Assembly: GCF_011397635.1 (NCBI RefSeq)
Contig: NC_064766.1
Span: 42,620,100 to 42,684,099, forward strand
DNA length: 64,000 nucleotides
DNA from: Epinephelus fuscoguttatus
Taxonomy: Eukaryota > Chordata > Actinopteri > Perciformes > Serranidae
Reading direction: 5' to 3'
Positions 21,335-33,036 of this stretch are shown here, piece by piece; position 1 is the first letter of the stretch; each line of letters opens with the position of its first letter. A program made the translations under genes and the position numbers. The notes below the pieces were generated by a model. It was not told where the DNA came from. It did no database searches and saw only the letters and a list, made by a program, of their open reading frames with translations.

Positions 21335-23876
21335 CCATGGTAATCCCTCGCTATCGGATCATTATCTGATTACTATATACTAGATGTTTATCAGATAGTG
21401 CTGTCGCAAAATTTAAGGAAAAGATTACTTCGTCATTAAATTCAATACCAAGTCCCTCAGTAACAGAGGTTTCCCGTACTGACTTTGATCATTTTGTCGA
21501 TAGCTCTGTAGGCTCGCTGCGAACAGCACTTGACTCTGTAGCTCCTCTTGAAAAGAAGAAGTTGAAAAGAAGTTCGCTCCTTGGTATAACTCTCAAACCC
21601 GTAAGTTAAAACAAATATCGCAAAAATTTGAAAGGAATTGGCGATTAACCAAACTGGAAGAATCTCGTTTAATCTGGACAGACAGTCTCAAAACTTATAA
21701 GAGGGGCCTCCGCAATGCCAGAGCAAACTATTACTCAGCATTAATAGAAGACAATAAGAACAACCCCAGGTTTCTTTTCAGCACTGTAGCCAGGCTGACT
21801 GAGAGTCAAAGCTCTATTGAGCCTTGTATTCCTTTAGCCCTTAGCAGTAATGATTTTATGAGCTTTTTTAATGACAAAATTCTAACTATTAGAGGCAAAA
21901 TTCATGACCTCCTGTCCTCAGATAGTACCTATCTAACCTCAAACACAGCTGTAAAACCTAATATATATTTAGATTGCTTCTCCCCAATTTCTCTTCAAGA
22001 ATTGACCGTATTGATTTCTTCATCTAAATCATCAACGTGTCTCTTAGACCCCATCCCAACTAGGCTACTTAAGGAGGTCTTTCCTTTAGTTAACACTCAT
22101 ATATTAGATATGATCAATATATGCTTATTAACAGGCTATGTACCACAGTCTTTTAAGATAGCTGTAATTAAACCTCTACTAAAAAAGCCCACCCTGGATC
22201 CAGAGGTGTTAGCCAACTATAGACCAATATCTAATCTTCCCTTTATGTCAAAGATCCTTGAGAAAGTAGTCGCAGACCAGCTGTGTGATTTTCTCCATGA
22301 TAATAATCTATTTGAGGAATTTCAGTCAGGATTTAGAGTGCATCATAGCACTGAGACAGCACTAGTTAAAATTACAAATGACCTTCTGATTGCTTCAGAC
22401 AAAGGACTCGTCTCTGTACTTGTTTTATTAGATCTTAGTGCGGCATTTGACACAATTGACCATCAAATTCTACTGCAGAGACTGGATCACTTAATTGGCC
22501 TAAAAGGTTCTGCACTGAGCTGGTTTAAATCTTATTTATCTGATCGTTTTCAGTTTGTTGACGTTCATAATGAATCGTCCTTACGTACCAAAGTTTGTTT
22601 TGGAGTTCCATGAGTTCTGTGCTCGGACCAATCCTGTTTACTCTATATATGCTTCCTTTAGGTAACATCATTAGAAATCACTCTATAAATTTCCATTGTT
22701 ATGCGGATGATACTCAGTTGTATTTATCGATGAAGCCAGAAGAAAGTAATCAATTAACTAAACTCCATAACTGCCTTAAAGACATAAAAACCTGGATGAG
22801 CACCAATTTCCTGATGTTAAATTCAGACAAAACTGAAGTTATTGTTCTTGGCCCCAAACAACTCAGAGACTCTTTATCTGATGACATAGTCACCCTATCC
22901 TGACCCGAAAAGATGCAGAAAAATTGGTCCATGCTTTTGTTACCTCAAGGCTGGATTACTGTAACTCTCTATTATCAGGTAGCTCTAGTAAGTCCTTAAA
23001 AACTCTCCAGCTAATTCAGAATGCAGCAGCACGTGTACTAACAGGAACTAAGAAACGAGATCATATTTCTCCTGTTTTAGCTTCTCTGCACTGGCTCCCT
23101 GTAAAATCCAGAATTGAATTTAAAATCCTACTGTTAACTTATAAAGCTCTAAATGGTCAAGCTCCGTCATATCTTAGAGAGCTCATAGTGCCATATTATC
23201 CCACCAGAACACTGCGCTCTGAGAACACAGGGTTACTCGTGGTCCCTAAAGTCTCCAAAAGTAGATCAGGAGCCAGAGCCTTCAGCTATCAGGCTCCTCT
23301 CCTGTGGAATCATCTTCCTGTTACGGTCCGGGAGGCAGACACCGTCTCCACATTTAAGACTAGACTTAAGACTTTCCTCTTTGATAAAGCTTATAGTTAG
23401 GGCTGGCTCAGGCTTGCCCTGTACCAGCCCCTAGTTAGGCTGACTTAGGCCTAGTCTGCCGGAGGACCCCCCTATAATACACCGGGCACCCTCTCTCCTT
23501 CTCTCTCTCTCTCTCTCTCTCTCGTATTCTATTACTGCATCTTGCTAACTCGGCCATTCTGCATGTCACTAACTCGGCTTCTTCTCCGGAGCCTTTGTGC
23601 TCCACTGTCTCTCAGATTAACTCATATCACAGCGGTGCCTGGACAGCGTGACGTGTGTGGTTGTGCTGCTGCCGTGGTCCTGCCAGATGCCTCCTGCTGC
23701 TGCCATCATTAGTCATTAGTCATACTTCTTCTGTTATTATACACATATGATTATTGTCACACATGTATACTGCCAGGTATTAATACATACTTTCAACATA
23801 TTGTACCGCAGTAGCCAGAACTATAACTATAATATTATTACTTTCAATAATGTTGTTGTAAGCTACTGTCATTACC

Positions 23877-23924
<48 letters not shown>

Positions 23925-24205
23925 ATTGTGTCATACAGATTACTGTTAATTTATCATGTTGATCTGTTCTGTACGACATCTATTGCATGTCTGTCCGTCC
24001 TGGAAGAGGGATCCCTCCTCAGTTGCTCTTCCTGAGGTTTCTACCGTTTTTTCCCCGTTAAAGGGTTTTTTGGGGAGTTTTTCCTGATCAGCTGTGAGGG
24101 TCCTAAAGACAGAGGGATGTCGTATGCTGTAAAGCCCTGTGAGGCAAATTGTGATTTGTGATATTGGGCTTTATAAATAAAATTGAATTGAATTGAAATT
24201 GAAAA
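21335..24205 (+). mobile_element. L2 LINE, 5'-truncated, RT with disruptions
   Basis: Reverse transcriptase of the L2 clade from about 21858 to 23400. Motifs: [59 protein letters not shown] (the catalytic YADD) and the C-terminal SLHWLPVKSRI and APLLWNHLP blocks. A deletion destroys the VPQG motif (frame stop at about 22611), and a further deletion removes the segment between TVTLS at about 22900 and KLVHAFVTSRLDYCNSLL. Parts of the EN-RT linker are visible from 21400. The 3' UTR has two CT microsatellites (23490-23523, 23882-23919) and the standard TTTATAAATAAAATTGAATT end. Non-autonomous now. It sits inside the I-group LINE. Confidence 0.9.
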
Positions 24206-24320
24206 ATCGAATCAGCTTCCGAATCAGTGCTTAACAAATTAGATGTGATTCAGGCCAGGGCACTGAGACTCTGCTCTGAGGCTTTTAGAACCTCACCGAT
24301 CTCTGCTTTGCTTGTGGAAA
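24206..24320 (+). mobile_element. I-group LINE, thumb fragment (second segment)
   Basis: One frame reads LNKLDVIQARALRLCSEAFR then TSPISALLVE, the post-RT segment typical of I-group LINEs. The reading is cut at LLVE and resumes at 26148 with LLVEMRERPLSPRRIKL, so the two pieces were once contiguous. Confidence 0.75.
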
Positions 24321-26147
24321 AGAAATAGAATAAACTTATAAGAAGTTCCATCACCTTCAGTTTATGTTTATGTTTATGTATTGTGCATCATATAAGGCTT
24401 ATATGATTTACTCTTGAAAGTGGCCACTTTTGTATTTTTTTCATACAAGAAAATAATAAGAATTACTTAAGAATCATGTGAAATCTATGTATGCGGTATA
24501 TAAGGAAAGTACATGTCAAAGTATGTTTTACATACATGTTACATAATTTTTGCAGTTTTTCCTATGTCTGTTTTAAAGACATATGCTTTACATATATGAA
24601 CAAATACCATTATGTTTTCTGTATGTAAAGTCAATATATTTTGCAGGGGAATTATGCTTTATTTATATGCTTTATATAAGCTCATTATATGTCATTTAAT
24701 AAAAACCAGTATAAAAACATATATGAATATGTACCATTACATATAGTTTTTTTTTGTGATATCTCTTGGTGACCAAGCTGCTCTCCACAGAGTGAGAGAG
24801 GTTCCCACAAACTCTGTGCTGAGTTACTACAAGAGAATTGCTGTAAATGGAGGCGTTGTTCATGGTCATACCTACAGCAAAACAAAACAAAGAAAGGTTT
24901 TGAAGGATGGAAGTATTTTTACAGTCTCACACTTTATTGACATGGGTGATCAGTGTTTATATGCCATAGGAAAATATGGCAGTTGCACAGTGCAAAAGTT
25001 AGCCAGAGGTTCTCTCATCAGAACTCAACTGAGCTGTATGTCAACTGTCCACTTTCCCACAGGCACTCACAAAGCCATAAATGCTACTCAGATAGTTAGA
25101 CCATGTATGTACATGCAGTGTCCACAGTCCAGCTCGATTGTGTGTCGGCTATTGAACACGTATTACTGTAAATGACTGAATGTTAACTAAATGATTGTCA
25201 CTTATTGATTTTGGGTTTCTGAGCTGAAAAGGAAACATTTATGTCTCAACACTTACCAATGTAAAAAATGAAATGGCACATGTCAGAGTGAACAAAATGT
25301 CCATTGATTCTTATGTGAAACATTTTTGTAATGCATGTTATCAATATTTATGTATTTCGATGTACAATCCAAAGAATAGTGGTAAAGTGGTACAACAATT
25401 ATTAAAGCACCGCCATAATAAACTTGGGTCATGTGAAAAGGGAACAAGTATTGCCATTTTTTCTTTCTTAAGTAAATGTGCAACTTATGTAATCTGCTGA
25501 TCTCGTGCAAAATTAAAACTATTTCTACAAGAATGGGATGAATAGTCTTTTTCAATCTCTGCGTTACATTGAATACATTCGACAGGGATTTTGAATATTT
25601 GCTGTGTTGATTTAATCATTTCTCCTAACTTATTGGATATAATTGCTCCTAAAATGTTAAACAATATTACCCATGTAATAATTTTAGGAAAATTAATTCA
25701 TTTAGAGAGAAGAATACGATGCCTGGTTTTGCAAAAATGCTAAACGTATCAACATTTTAACAGTCCATTATCATTACATGTTCAAAACCTGCTTTCAGTC
25801 AACTCATCTGCTTTTCCCTTCAATTTTATTATCAGATTATGTTGTTTCATGTTTGTGGCACCACAAGTAAATCCTGTAAGTGTTTTCTATAATACTTACA
25901 AGAGTTTAGTTTCACTGATTATTGTCCAACTCATATAAGTATGATATTACATTTTTCTACTAAGGATATTGTATGTGGAATGACTGTCATATAATGTTCT
26001 TATAAGTACCCAAATCATACAAGTTTCATTTTGTACAAATTTGATAAGGATCTTATATCTGGTTTCACTGTCATATGCATTACATAAAAGTTTCAGACAA
26101 AAGAGATACAAACTTTATAAGATTTATCTAAATCTTTCCCATATGAG
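24321..26147. mobile_element. 1.83-kb insertion flanked by 14-bp direct repeats
   Basis: TTTGCTTGTGGAAA occurs at 24307-24320 and at 26148-26161, exactly where the host LINE reading breaks and resumes, so the interval is a clean insertion. It is AT-rich, rich in CATATAAG/CTTATATG motifs near both ends, lacks an obvious poly(A) tail and shows no convincing terminal inverted repeats. One 139-codon ORF lies inside (24756-25175). I read it as a DNA-transposon or retro-inserted sequence of unknown family. A 14-bp duplication is longer than usual for cut-and-paste elements. Confidence 0.65.
24756..25175 (+). CDS. Orphan 139-codon ORF in the 1.83-kb insertion
   Basis: This is open from ATG to stop within AT-rich DNA, so chance is less likely than elsewhere. 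It contains YYKRIAVNGGVVHGHTYSK, KDGSIFTVSHFIDMG and, near the end, IVRPCMYMQCPQSSSIVCRL and NTYYC. The layout (Tyr/Arg-rich start, one central hydrophobic stretch, Cys-containing end shortly before the stop) reminds me of C-terminal regions of transposase-associated ORFs in fish DNA transposons of the EnSpm/CACTA type, but this is a weak impression and no catalytic residues are visible. If so it is a 3' exon whose N-terminal part is missing. Confidence 0.35.
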   Translation: MISLGDQAALHRVREVPTNSVLSYYKRIAVNGGVVHGHTYSKTKQRKVLKDGSIFTVSHFIDMGDQCLYAIGKYGSCTVQKLARGSLIRTQLSCMSTVHFPTGTHKAINATQIVRPCMYMQCPQSSSIVCRLLNTYYCK

Positions 26148-26880
26148 TTTGCTTGTGGAAATGCGGGAAAGGCCCTTGTCTCCAAGGAGAATTAAACTAA
26201 GTTTGCAGTACTGGGTCAAATTAAGCTGCTCAGGTCAAGCATGTCCAGCTAAGTGCATACTACTAGGGTCATGGGAATCTGGAGGAGGGGCTAAACGGCA
26301 GCCATTTTTTGATACTGTTAATCAGTGGGCTGGCAAGCTAGGATTGGAACAGTCAATAATTTCTATTCATAAGAGCTGGATTCCAGTGCCTTACTGGTTA
26401 ATGCAGGAGCGAATGTAAGCCTGACCTTTTTAGAAGAGACAGACAAGAGTGGGGCCTCTGCATGTGCTCAGATGTGTCTCATGCATGAACTGGAAACACA
26501 TTTAGTAATCTTCACAGATGGGTCCAGGGATCCAGCGAGTGGAAGGGCAGGATTTGGGGTATACATGGCACAGTTAGATCTTTGGTCTGGCCTACGTGTT
26601 ACAAATGGCAGTTCTGTCCATGTGACAGAACTGTTGGCTATTCTCTGGGCCCTGTGGTGGGTTGAGGATGTGAAGCCAGAAAGGGTGCTCATATGTTGTG
26701 ATTCCTCAGCTGCACTTACAGCTTTAAGAGAAGGTAAATCAAAAGCACAGCCTGATCTTATCTCTGAGATTGTGTGTGTATTGTATAGACTTGAGAATGC
26801 CAATTGTGAAGTTAAGTTCTGCTGGGTCCCAGGTCATGCTGGAGTTAAGGGGAATGAAATAGTGGACTCTATAATAAGTA
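26148..26880 (+). mobile_element. I-group LINE, RNase H segment (third segment)
   Basis: Continues from LLVEMRERPLSPRRIKL into a linker and an RNase H domain at 26472-26885. Visible catalytic positions are D in IFTDGS, E in HVTELLAILW, D in LICCDSSAAL and the last D in GNEIVDS, so all four acidic residues are present. VKFCWVPGHAGVKGNE is the typical end block. RNase H in a LINE marks the I superfamily. The reading stops at 26880, where a minus-strand L2 is inserted, and resumes at about 30113. Confidence 0.85.
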
Positions 26881-29779
26881 AGTAAATAAATCTTTATTTA
26901 TATAGCACCTTTCACAGCTCGGAGGTCACAAAGTGCTTCACAATAAAAAAATATAAAATATAAAGACATAAAACTATGCAATACAAACAAAAATACAGAG
27001 CAACATAAACAGCAATCTATTTACAACATACTACATACTTGTTTACAGATGTCCAAAAGCCTGCCTGAAAAGGTGTGTCTTTAATTGCACTGTAAAAATC
27101 TGGACAGAGGGTGAGGATCTCAGATCCAGGGTCAGAGAGTTCCAGAACTTTGGGGCCATGGTTGGGAAGGCTCGGTCACCACGGGTATTTAGTCTCGACC
27201 GAGGCACGACCAGGAGCATCTGGTCAGAAGACCTAAGTGACCGGCTGGGGATGTAGGGTTTGAGGAGCTCACAGACGTAAACAGGGGCTGTATTGTGGAG
27301 GGCTCCCTAAGTTAGGACCAGGATTTTGAAGTGGGATCTGAAATGAACAGGAAGCCAGTGCAGGGATGCTAGGATGGGGCTGATATGGCAGGACTTGTGT
27401 GATCGAGTGAGTGATCTGGCAGCCGCATTTTAGACAAGTTGTAGACGGTCCAGGGATGATTTACTGATGCAGGTGAACAGTGAATTGCAATAATCAAGCC
27501 AGGATGAAATAAATGCATGGATAGCCATTTCTACTTCTGAGTGTGAGATGATGGACCTGAGTTTTGCAAGGTTTCTGAGGTGGAAGAAGTATGAGCGGGA
27601 CAGGGAATTGACATGTTTGTCAAACAGCATGTTTTGGTCAAAAACGACTCCAAGGTTCCTGAGGTTAGATCTGATATTTTGTGATAGTGACCCCATGTGG
27701 TCGATCACCTTCGAGACCGTTGGGTCATCAGCAGTGATCAGAACCTCGGTCTTGTCTGCGTTTAGTTGGAGGAAGTTGTTGGTCATCCAGTTCTTGATAG
27801 CAGACAGACATTCATGGAGTGAGCTGATTCCTTTAAAGTTACCCGGTTTAAATGACAGGTATAGTTGGATATCATCTGCATAACAGTGATAGGAACAGCT
27901 TTGAAATTACTGATGATGCGGCCAGGGGGAAGCATATACAGGGAGAACAGTATAGGGGCCAGAACAGAACCCTGAGGCAGGCCACATGACAGGACAGCAG
28001 GGTCAGACACAAAAGGAGTAACAACTGCTGAGAAGCTTCTCTCACTGAGGTAGGAGGCGAACCACTTTAAAGCACTCCCAGAGACACCCACTTACTGAGC
28101 CTGTCGAGCATGATATGGTGGTCTACAGTATCAAATGCTGCACTTAGGTCTAATAGCACCAGTACAGAGCATTTGCCTGCATCGGCAGTCATCATGATAT
28201 CATTAGACACTCTGAGGAGGGCTGTTTCTGTGGAGTGCTGCTGCCGGAAGCCAGACTGGAATTTATCTAACAGGCCTTGGGTGGTCAAGAAGGAGATAAG
28301 TTGGTTTGCTACTACCTTCTCAAGGATTTTAGATATAAACGGCAGTTTGGAGATGGGTCTGTAGTTTTTGGGTGTGGAGGGGTCTAAGCTTGGCTTTTTG
28401 AGAAGTGGCTGCACAGTAGCCTGTTTGAAAAATGATGGAACGCAGCCTGATCAGGGAGGTGTTAATGATGGAGACCAAGCTGGGGCCCACAGAGCTACAA
28501 ACCTCTTTCAGCAAGGACGTTGCTAAGATGTCTAGTGGACTGGAGGAGGATTTCATGGTGCTCACTAGCTCAGTCATATCCTGCAGAGTGATAGAGGAGA
28601 AACTGCTGAGAGAAACCTGCCTGGGTGGACAGCTCGGAGGGGGTGATACTAGCCCTAGCAGCTACAACCTTATTCACAAAAAAGACAGAAAATTATTACA
28701 ATCCTGATTGGAGGAAACAGGGACTGAGGGGAGTGGAGGACTGATAATTTTATTAATAGTCTGGAATAAGACTCTGGGGTTTCGCCTGCTTGATGTGATC
28801 AGGTTAGCAAAACAAGCAGCCCTTGCATTTTTAATCAGCGCATGCTGTTAACAGATCTTTGAGATCGAGACGGTGGACCTTAAGTTTGGTGGTTTTCCAA
28901 AGCCATTCTATTTTTCAACATTTGTGTTTGTGGCTGTGGATCTGGTTATTTACCCAAGGAGAGGAGTTAACAGGTCTGATGGTACGGGTAACTATGGGGA
29001 CTATTTCATATAAAATTGTAGAGCAGTAGGAGTTGAAAACATGAACGAGAGACTCTACGTCCGCATGAGGTGATGGAGCATGGGCTGTACTGCAGTCAAA
29101 TGCGGCAGAAAATTTTTCTGCTGAGAGACTGTTAAGGATGCGTGAACTTTTTGCTTGCTTCCCTGGAGTGACGTTGGCATTGAATGATAGTCTCTGTGGA
29201 CTATGGCTAGCCCCCCACCACGGCCCGAGGCCGGCGGGGCACAGGAGAAAGAGCAGTTTGGAGGACAAAGTTCAATTATTGAAACAGATTCCTGCTCTTG
29301 CTGCCAGGTCTCTGTTATCAGCAGGCAGTCCAACTTTTTGGCAACAAAGAAATCATTTAAAATGAATGATTTATTGGCTATTGATCAGGCTTTCAATAAT
29401 CCAAAACTGATGTGCATGTCAGGTGAAGCAGTACAATTAATAGGTACTATGTTCTGAGAGCATCTGGAAATATTGTGTGGCTTCATAGGGTACGGTCTAT
29501 CAGTAATTCAATCAATCAATTTTATTTATAAAGCCCAATATCACAAATCACAATTTGCCTCACAGGGCTTTACAGCATACGACATCCCTCTGTCCTTATG
29601 ACCCTCACAGCTGATCAGGAAAAACTCCCCAAAAAACCCTTTAACGGGGAAAAAAAACGGTAGAAACCTCAGGAAGAGCAACTGAGGAGGGATCCCTCTT
29701 CCAGGACGGACAGACGTGCAATAGATGTCGTACAGAACAGATCAGCATGATAAATTAACAGTAATCTGTATGACACAAT

Positions 29780-29819
<40 letters not shown>

Positions 29820-30112
29820 TGCAGGTAATGACAGTAGCTTACAACAACATTAATGAAAGTAATAATATTATAGTTATAGTTCTGGCTACTGCGGTACAAT
29901 ATAAATTAAAACAGGTGTGTTTGTGGAGGGGAGACATAATCCGTGGATACAGTATGAGACGGGCCGGGTTCTGTAGGACGGATTGGATACGACCCAGAGA
30001 CAGTAATACTGCACTTGGCGCTGTCTGTAGATGTTGGTGACAGTTGTAGTTGCAGTTGGCGCCTGCAGGGGGAGTGGATACGGGACGCAGTACTCAGAAC
30101 TCACAGAGGGCC
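26881..30112 (-). mobile_element. L2-family LINE, frameshifted, minus strand
   Basis: The 3' end lies at 26881 (complement reads GCTATATAAATAAAGATTTA and ends in TTACTTACTT). The RT is split over frames at 28067-28414 and 27783-28091: PISKLPFISKILEKVVANQL, FQSGFRQQHSTETALLRVSN, LDLSAAFDTVDHHIML and GLPQGSVLAPILF. The catalytic YADD position has degenerated. The endonuclease is at 28915-29333 (LLITETWQQ, SGRGGGLAIVHR) and reads back upstream to NKSFILNDFFVAKKL. Its 5' part is interrupted by an L2 tail at 29505-29908. This family differs from the L2 at 21335 in its 3' end. Inactive. Confidence 0.85.
29505..29908 (-). mobile_element. L2 3' tail inserted into the minus-strand L2
   Basis: Antisense copy of the L2 3' UTR, from the (AATC)n tail and TTTATTTATAAAGCCCAATA through the GA microsatellite (29786-29812) to GGCTACTGCGGTACAATA, where it is 5'-truncated. 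Near-identity to 46800-47297 indicates recent insertion. Confidence 0.9.
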
Positions 30113-30480
30113 TGTAGCTAAGACTACCTTAGATAATGAAAACATAGATCTGTCTGTACTCATAGGAGGAGAGGAGCTGAAAGGGAAAATCAAGGAGGCA
30201 TGGCAGGGCATGTGGGAGAAGGAGACTAAGTGGAGACACCTTTATTCCATTCACCTCAAGTTAGGACTCAGGCTTCTTACTTTGTAGGAACAAGGAAAGA
30301 CTTTGTCACAATACGCAGGTTAAGGTTGGGTCACTGTGGGCTCAGTCAGTATCTGTATAGTGTGGGGAAGCATCCCTCTGGGCTGTGTGAATGTGGAACA
30401 CCTGAAACTGTGAGACATGTTTTTCTAGAGTGTGTCAGATACAGAGATCAAAGGGACTCGTTTATAAATCTTTGACAGTC
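30113..30480 (+). mobile_element. I-group LINE, C-terminal segment (fourth segment)
   Basis: Reading resumes as VAKTTLDNENIDLSVLIGGE, then KIKEAWQGMWEKETKWRH and, after a frame change at about 30280, IRRLRLGHCGLSQYLYSVG and CECGTPETVRHVFLECVRYR. The last is the Cys/His-rich C-terminal block of I-group LINEs. The order EN, thumb, RNase H, CCHC-like end over 19875-30480 supports a single ancestral element broken by later insertions. Confidence 0.78.
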
Positions 30481-30689
30481 TTAGGAGTGACTTCTGTTTC
30501 CTTTTAGAGTGAAAACCACCAGCGGAAGCAGTTTTACAGTTCTACACGACACAGAGCTGTTACAATAGAAAACAGAGCGCTGCTGGTTTGAGAAGACAAT
30601 GAGGCTCCTAACCGCTGGAGGGCAGTGATACGCCAAGACGCGTCTACGCTGCCAGAATCCCACAGACCCCCATGTCCGCATCTACCAAA

Positions 30690-31610
30690 GTAGAAGGCTG
30701 TCTGACGGGATCTCAATATTCACAGCAGAATTGACAGCATTACTGTGGGCATTGTGGTGGGTGGAGGAAGGGGAGTTTGAACAGGTGGTTTTATGTACAG
30801 ACTCACTTTCGGCCTTGATGACACTGGGGGGAGTGGAGGGGCAGAGCTAGACTGGATGTAGTTGGGGAAATCTTGATGGTGGTGTCTCGACTAGAGAGGA
30901 GGGGGTGTAGTGTGGGGTTCATGTGGGTGCCAGCACATGTAGGTGTAGAGGGAAATGAGATGGCAGACAGGGCGGCCAAGGAAAGTTTGGGTAGGAATGA
31001 GGTGGATGTTAGGGTGGCGTTAGGGAAAATGGAGTGCCGTAGCATTATTTATGAAAGACTCCATCGGCAATGGCAGCAGGAGTGGGAGGGAGACAGTAGG
31101 GGGAGAAAACTGTTCGGCATCCAACCATCAGTGCAGTGAGCATGCCACGAGTAGATGACATCAAGCTGACAAGGCTTAGACTGGGGCACTGTGCTCTTGT
31201 GAGTGGGTTGATATTGGTGGGGAAACACACAGATGGCAAGTGTGAACACTGTGGAGTCTCAGAATCAGTGCTCCATGTCATGATGCACTGCCCAGCATAT
31301 GCTGAACAGAGAAGGACTCTATTTCTAAAGCTAGAAAAGGTGGGAATCAAAAGATTTTCACTTGCAACTGTGTTGGGTACTGGACTGGGTGAAACGGAGG
31401 GCGCTAGGGAAGCAGTTCACTTCCTTTTAACAACAAACCTGTATGGTAAAATATAGGGAATAGTGCCTGAAGCTGCAATGACGAATAGTCTCCAGTGTGA
31501 GGCAGCAATGCACTAAACCGTGCCTAGTCTGCCGGAAATTTAACAGAAGAAGAAGAAGAAGAAGAAGAAGAAGAAGAAGCAGGAATTCAACAGAAGAAGA
31601 AGAACAGCAG
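30690..31610 (+). mobile_element. Second I-group LINE, RNase H to 3' end
   Basis: A separate copy of a related family. A partial RNase H domain (FTAELTALLWALWW, LCTDSLSALMTL, FMWVPAHVGVEGNEMADRAA, with the first acidic residue not seen) is followed by a tail domain at 31136-31456 (LTRLRLGHCALVSGLILVGK, CEHCGVSESVLHVMMHC). A stop at about 30850 and a frame change at 31139 disable it. It ends in a (GAA)n tail at about 31546-31605, the usual 3' terminus of this group. Confidence 0.82.
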
Positions 31611-31966
31611 TGTTAGTGGTATGTTTGTAGCATCCATCAGGTGAGTCCAGGTGTTTCTGTCTTTAATCTCACCTGTTACCGCGCTGTGAAAACGTGATGT
31701 AACGTTAGTGATGAAGCATCAAACAGCTCATTAGCTTCTGCTAACACTGTTAGCTTCCCTTCACAGCTCGGTGTAAGAGCTCCGGTTAGCATCACGTTAG
31801 CATCACGTTAGCATTACCTTAGCCGTATGCTCGTTTCGTGACGTGTTTGTGACGTTAACTGAATATTTTCAGAGAGATGACTTTTGTCTTTATATTCAGA
31901 ACAGTTGTGAATCTGTGAAGAAACGTTTCTGGTATTTGTATCGTCTCTGTGTGAACATGGAGACAC
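31611..31966. other. Intergenic, no gene recognised
   Basis: Contains several GTTAGCATCACG repeats (31780-31820). No ORF of note. Confidence 0.5.
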
Positions 31967-32740
31967 ACTGTTGCCAGATCTCGCGAGACAAATAAGCAAC
32001 CAGGCCTGTGAAAATAAGCCCAAAACAAGCGACGTTTTCTACGGAGGCCCCCGAGGTTCCGGTGAGAGAAAATTAAATAAACTGTGTGCACGGTTTTACA
32101 ATCCGTGGGGACGGATTTTAAACTGTGGGCACAGATTGTCAATTTACATCCACAAAAGAGAGTTAAACTACCTTTTAACATTATTTAAGATGAGAAAACA
32201 GATGGGATATCAAATATAGACTGATGTAGTACCAAGTACATTATATACACAGTAAACCTCTGATAATTAACATTTGCACATACAAATAAATATCATCCTG
32301 AATTCACAAAATCTTCATTTATTATTGCTTTTTATGCACTCATCTAACTTTTTTCTTTTAGTTACAGGACTGGTATTTTCCTAACCAGAAAAAAAACAAC
32401 GCATTACCCTGCTCTGCCTCTGATTGGCTAGTACTCGTTGCCATCAGGGTCAGAGCCAATTGGAAGCAGGATGCGGGTGGGAAAAACTCTGCTGTCTCCT
32501 GTGTGCATGGGGAAAGGGGAGGGACAGAGGGAACAGGCAAGACAAACTATCCTACGTTTAAATAACATATCGAAAATATCTGCTTGACAACTTATGGAGC
32601 TGGGAACATGCCCAAATAAGCAACTACGCTTTAGAAACAAGCCCAAAAAAAAAACGTGACCTGCGACTACCAATATTTGTAAGTGACTTTACAGAAAAAC
32701 AAGCCCAAAGTTGCTTATAATGAGTGGACTTGGCAACTCT
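31967..32740. mobile_element. Non-autonomous hAT-like element
   Basis: The ends ACTGTTGCCAGAT and AGAGTTGCCAAGT (complement of the right end) form a short terminal inverted repeat; similarity continues inward with AATAAGCAAC and AAGCCCAAA blocks on both sides. The flanks GGAGACAC (31959-31966) and GGAGACAG (32741-32748) form a 7-of-8 match, fitting the 8-bp duplication of hAT elements. There is no transposase ORF. A perfect TCTCGCGAGA lies at 31979-31988, inside the left end. Confidence 0.65.
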
Positions 32741-33036
32741 GGAGACAGATGGTTCAGTCATGGGTGCCAGCTTTGGTCAGAGGGCTAGAGTGAGATTTTA
32801 GCTCGTGACGTAACACCTGCTTGTGCGTGCGTGGTCACGTTCATATGTGGACACGGCGGCACTTTTTTTTTTTTTACCTTAAAAGAGTAAATGTGCACAT
32901 GTGGCAAACAGAAGACATGAGTGTACGTTTACATATTCATATCTACAGGCCTCAGCCACACACACTTCATAGACGCTCAATATTTGTTTTATGGTGCAGC
33001 TCAAGGTCCATTTCATCAATCTGTGGTCCAGTGACC

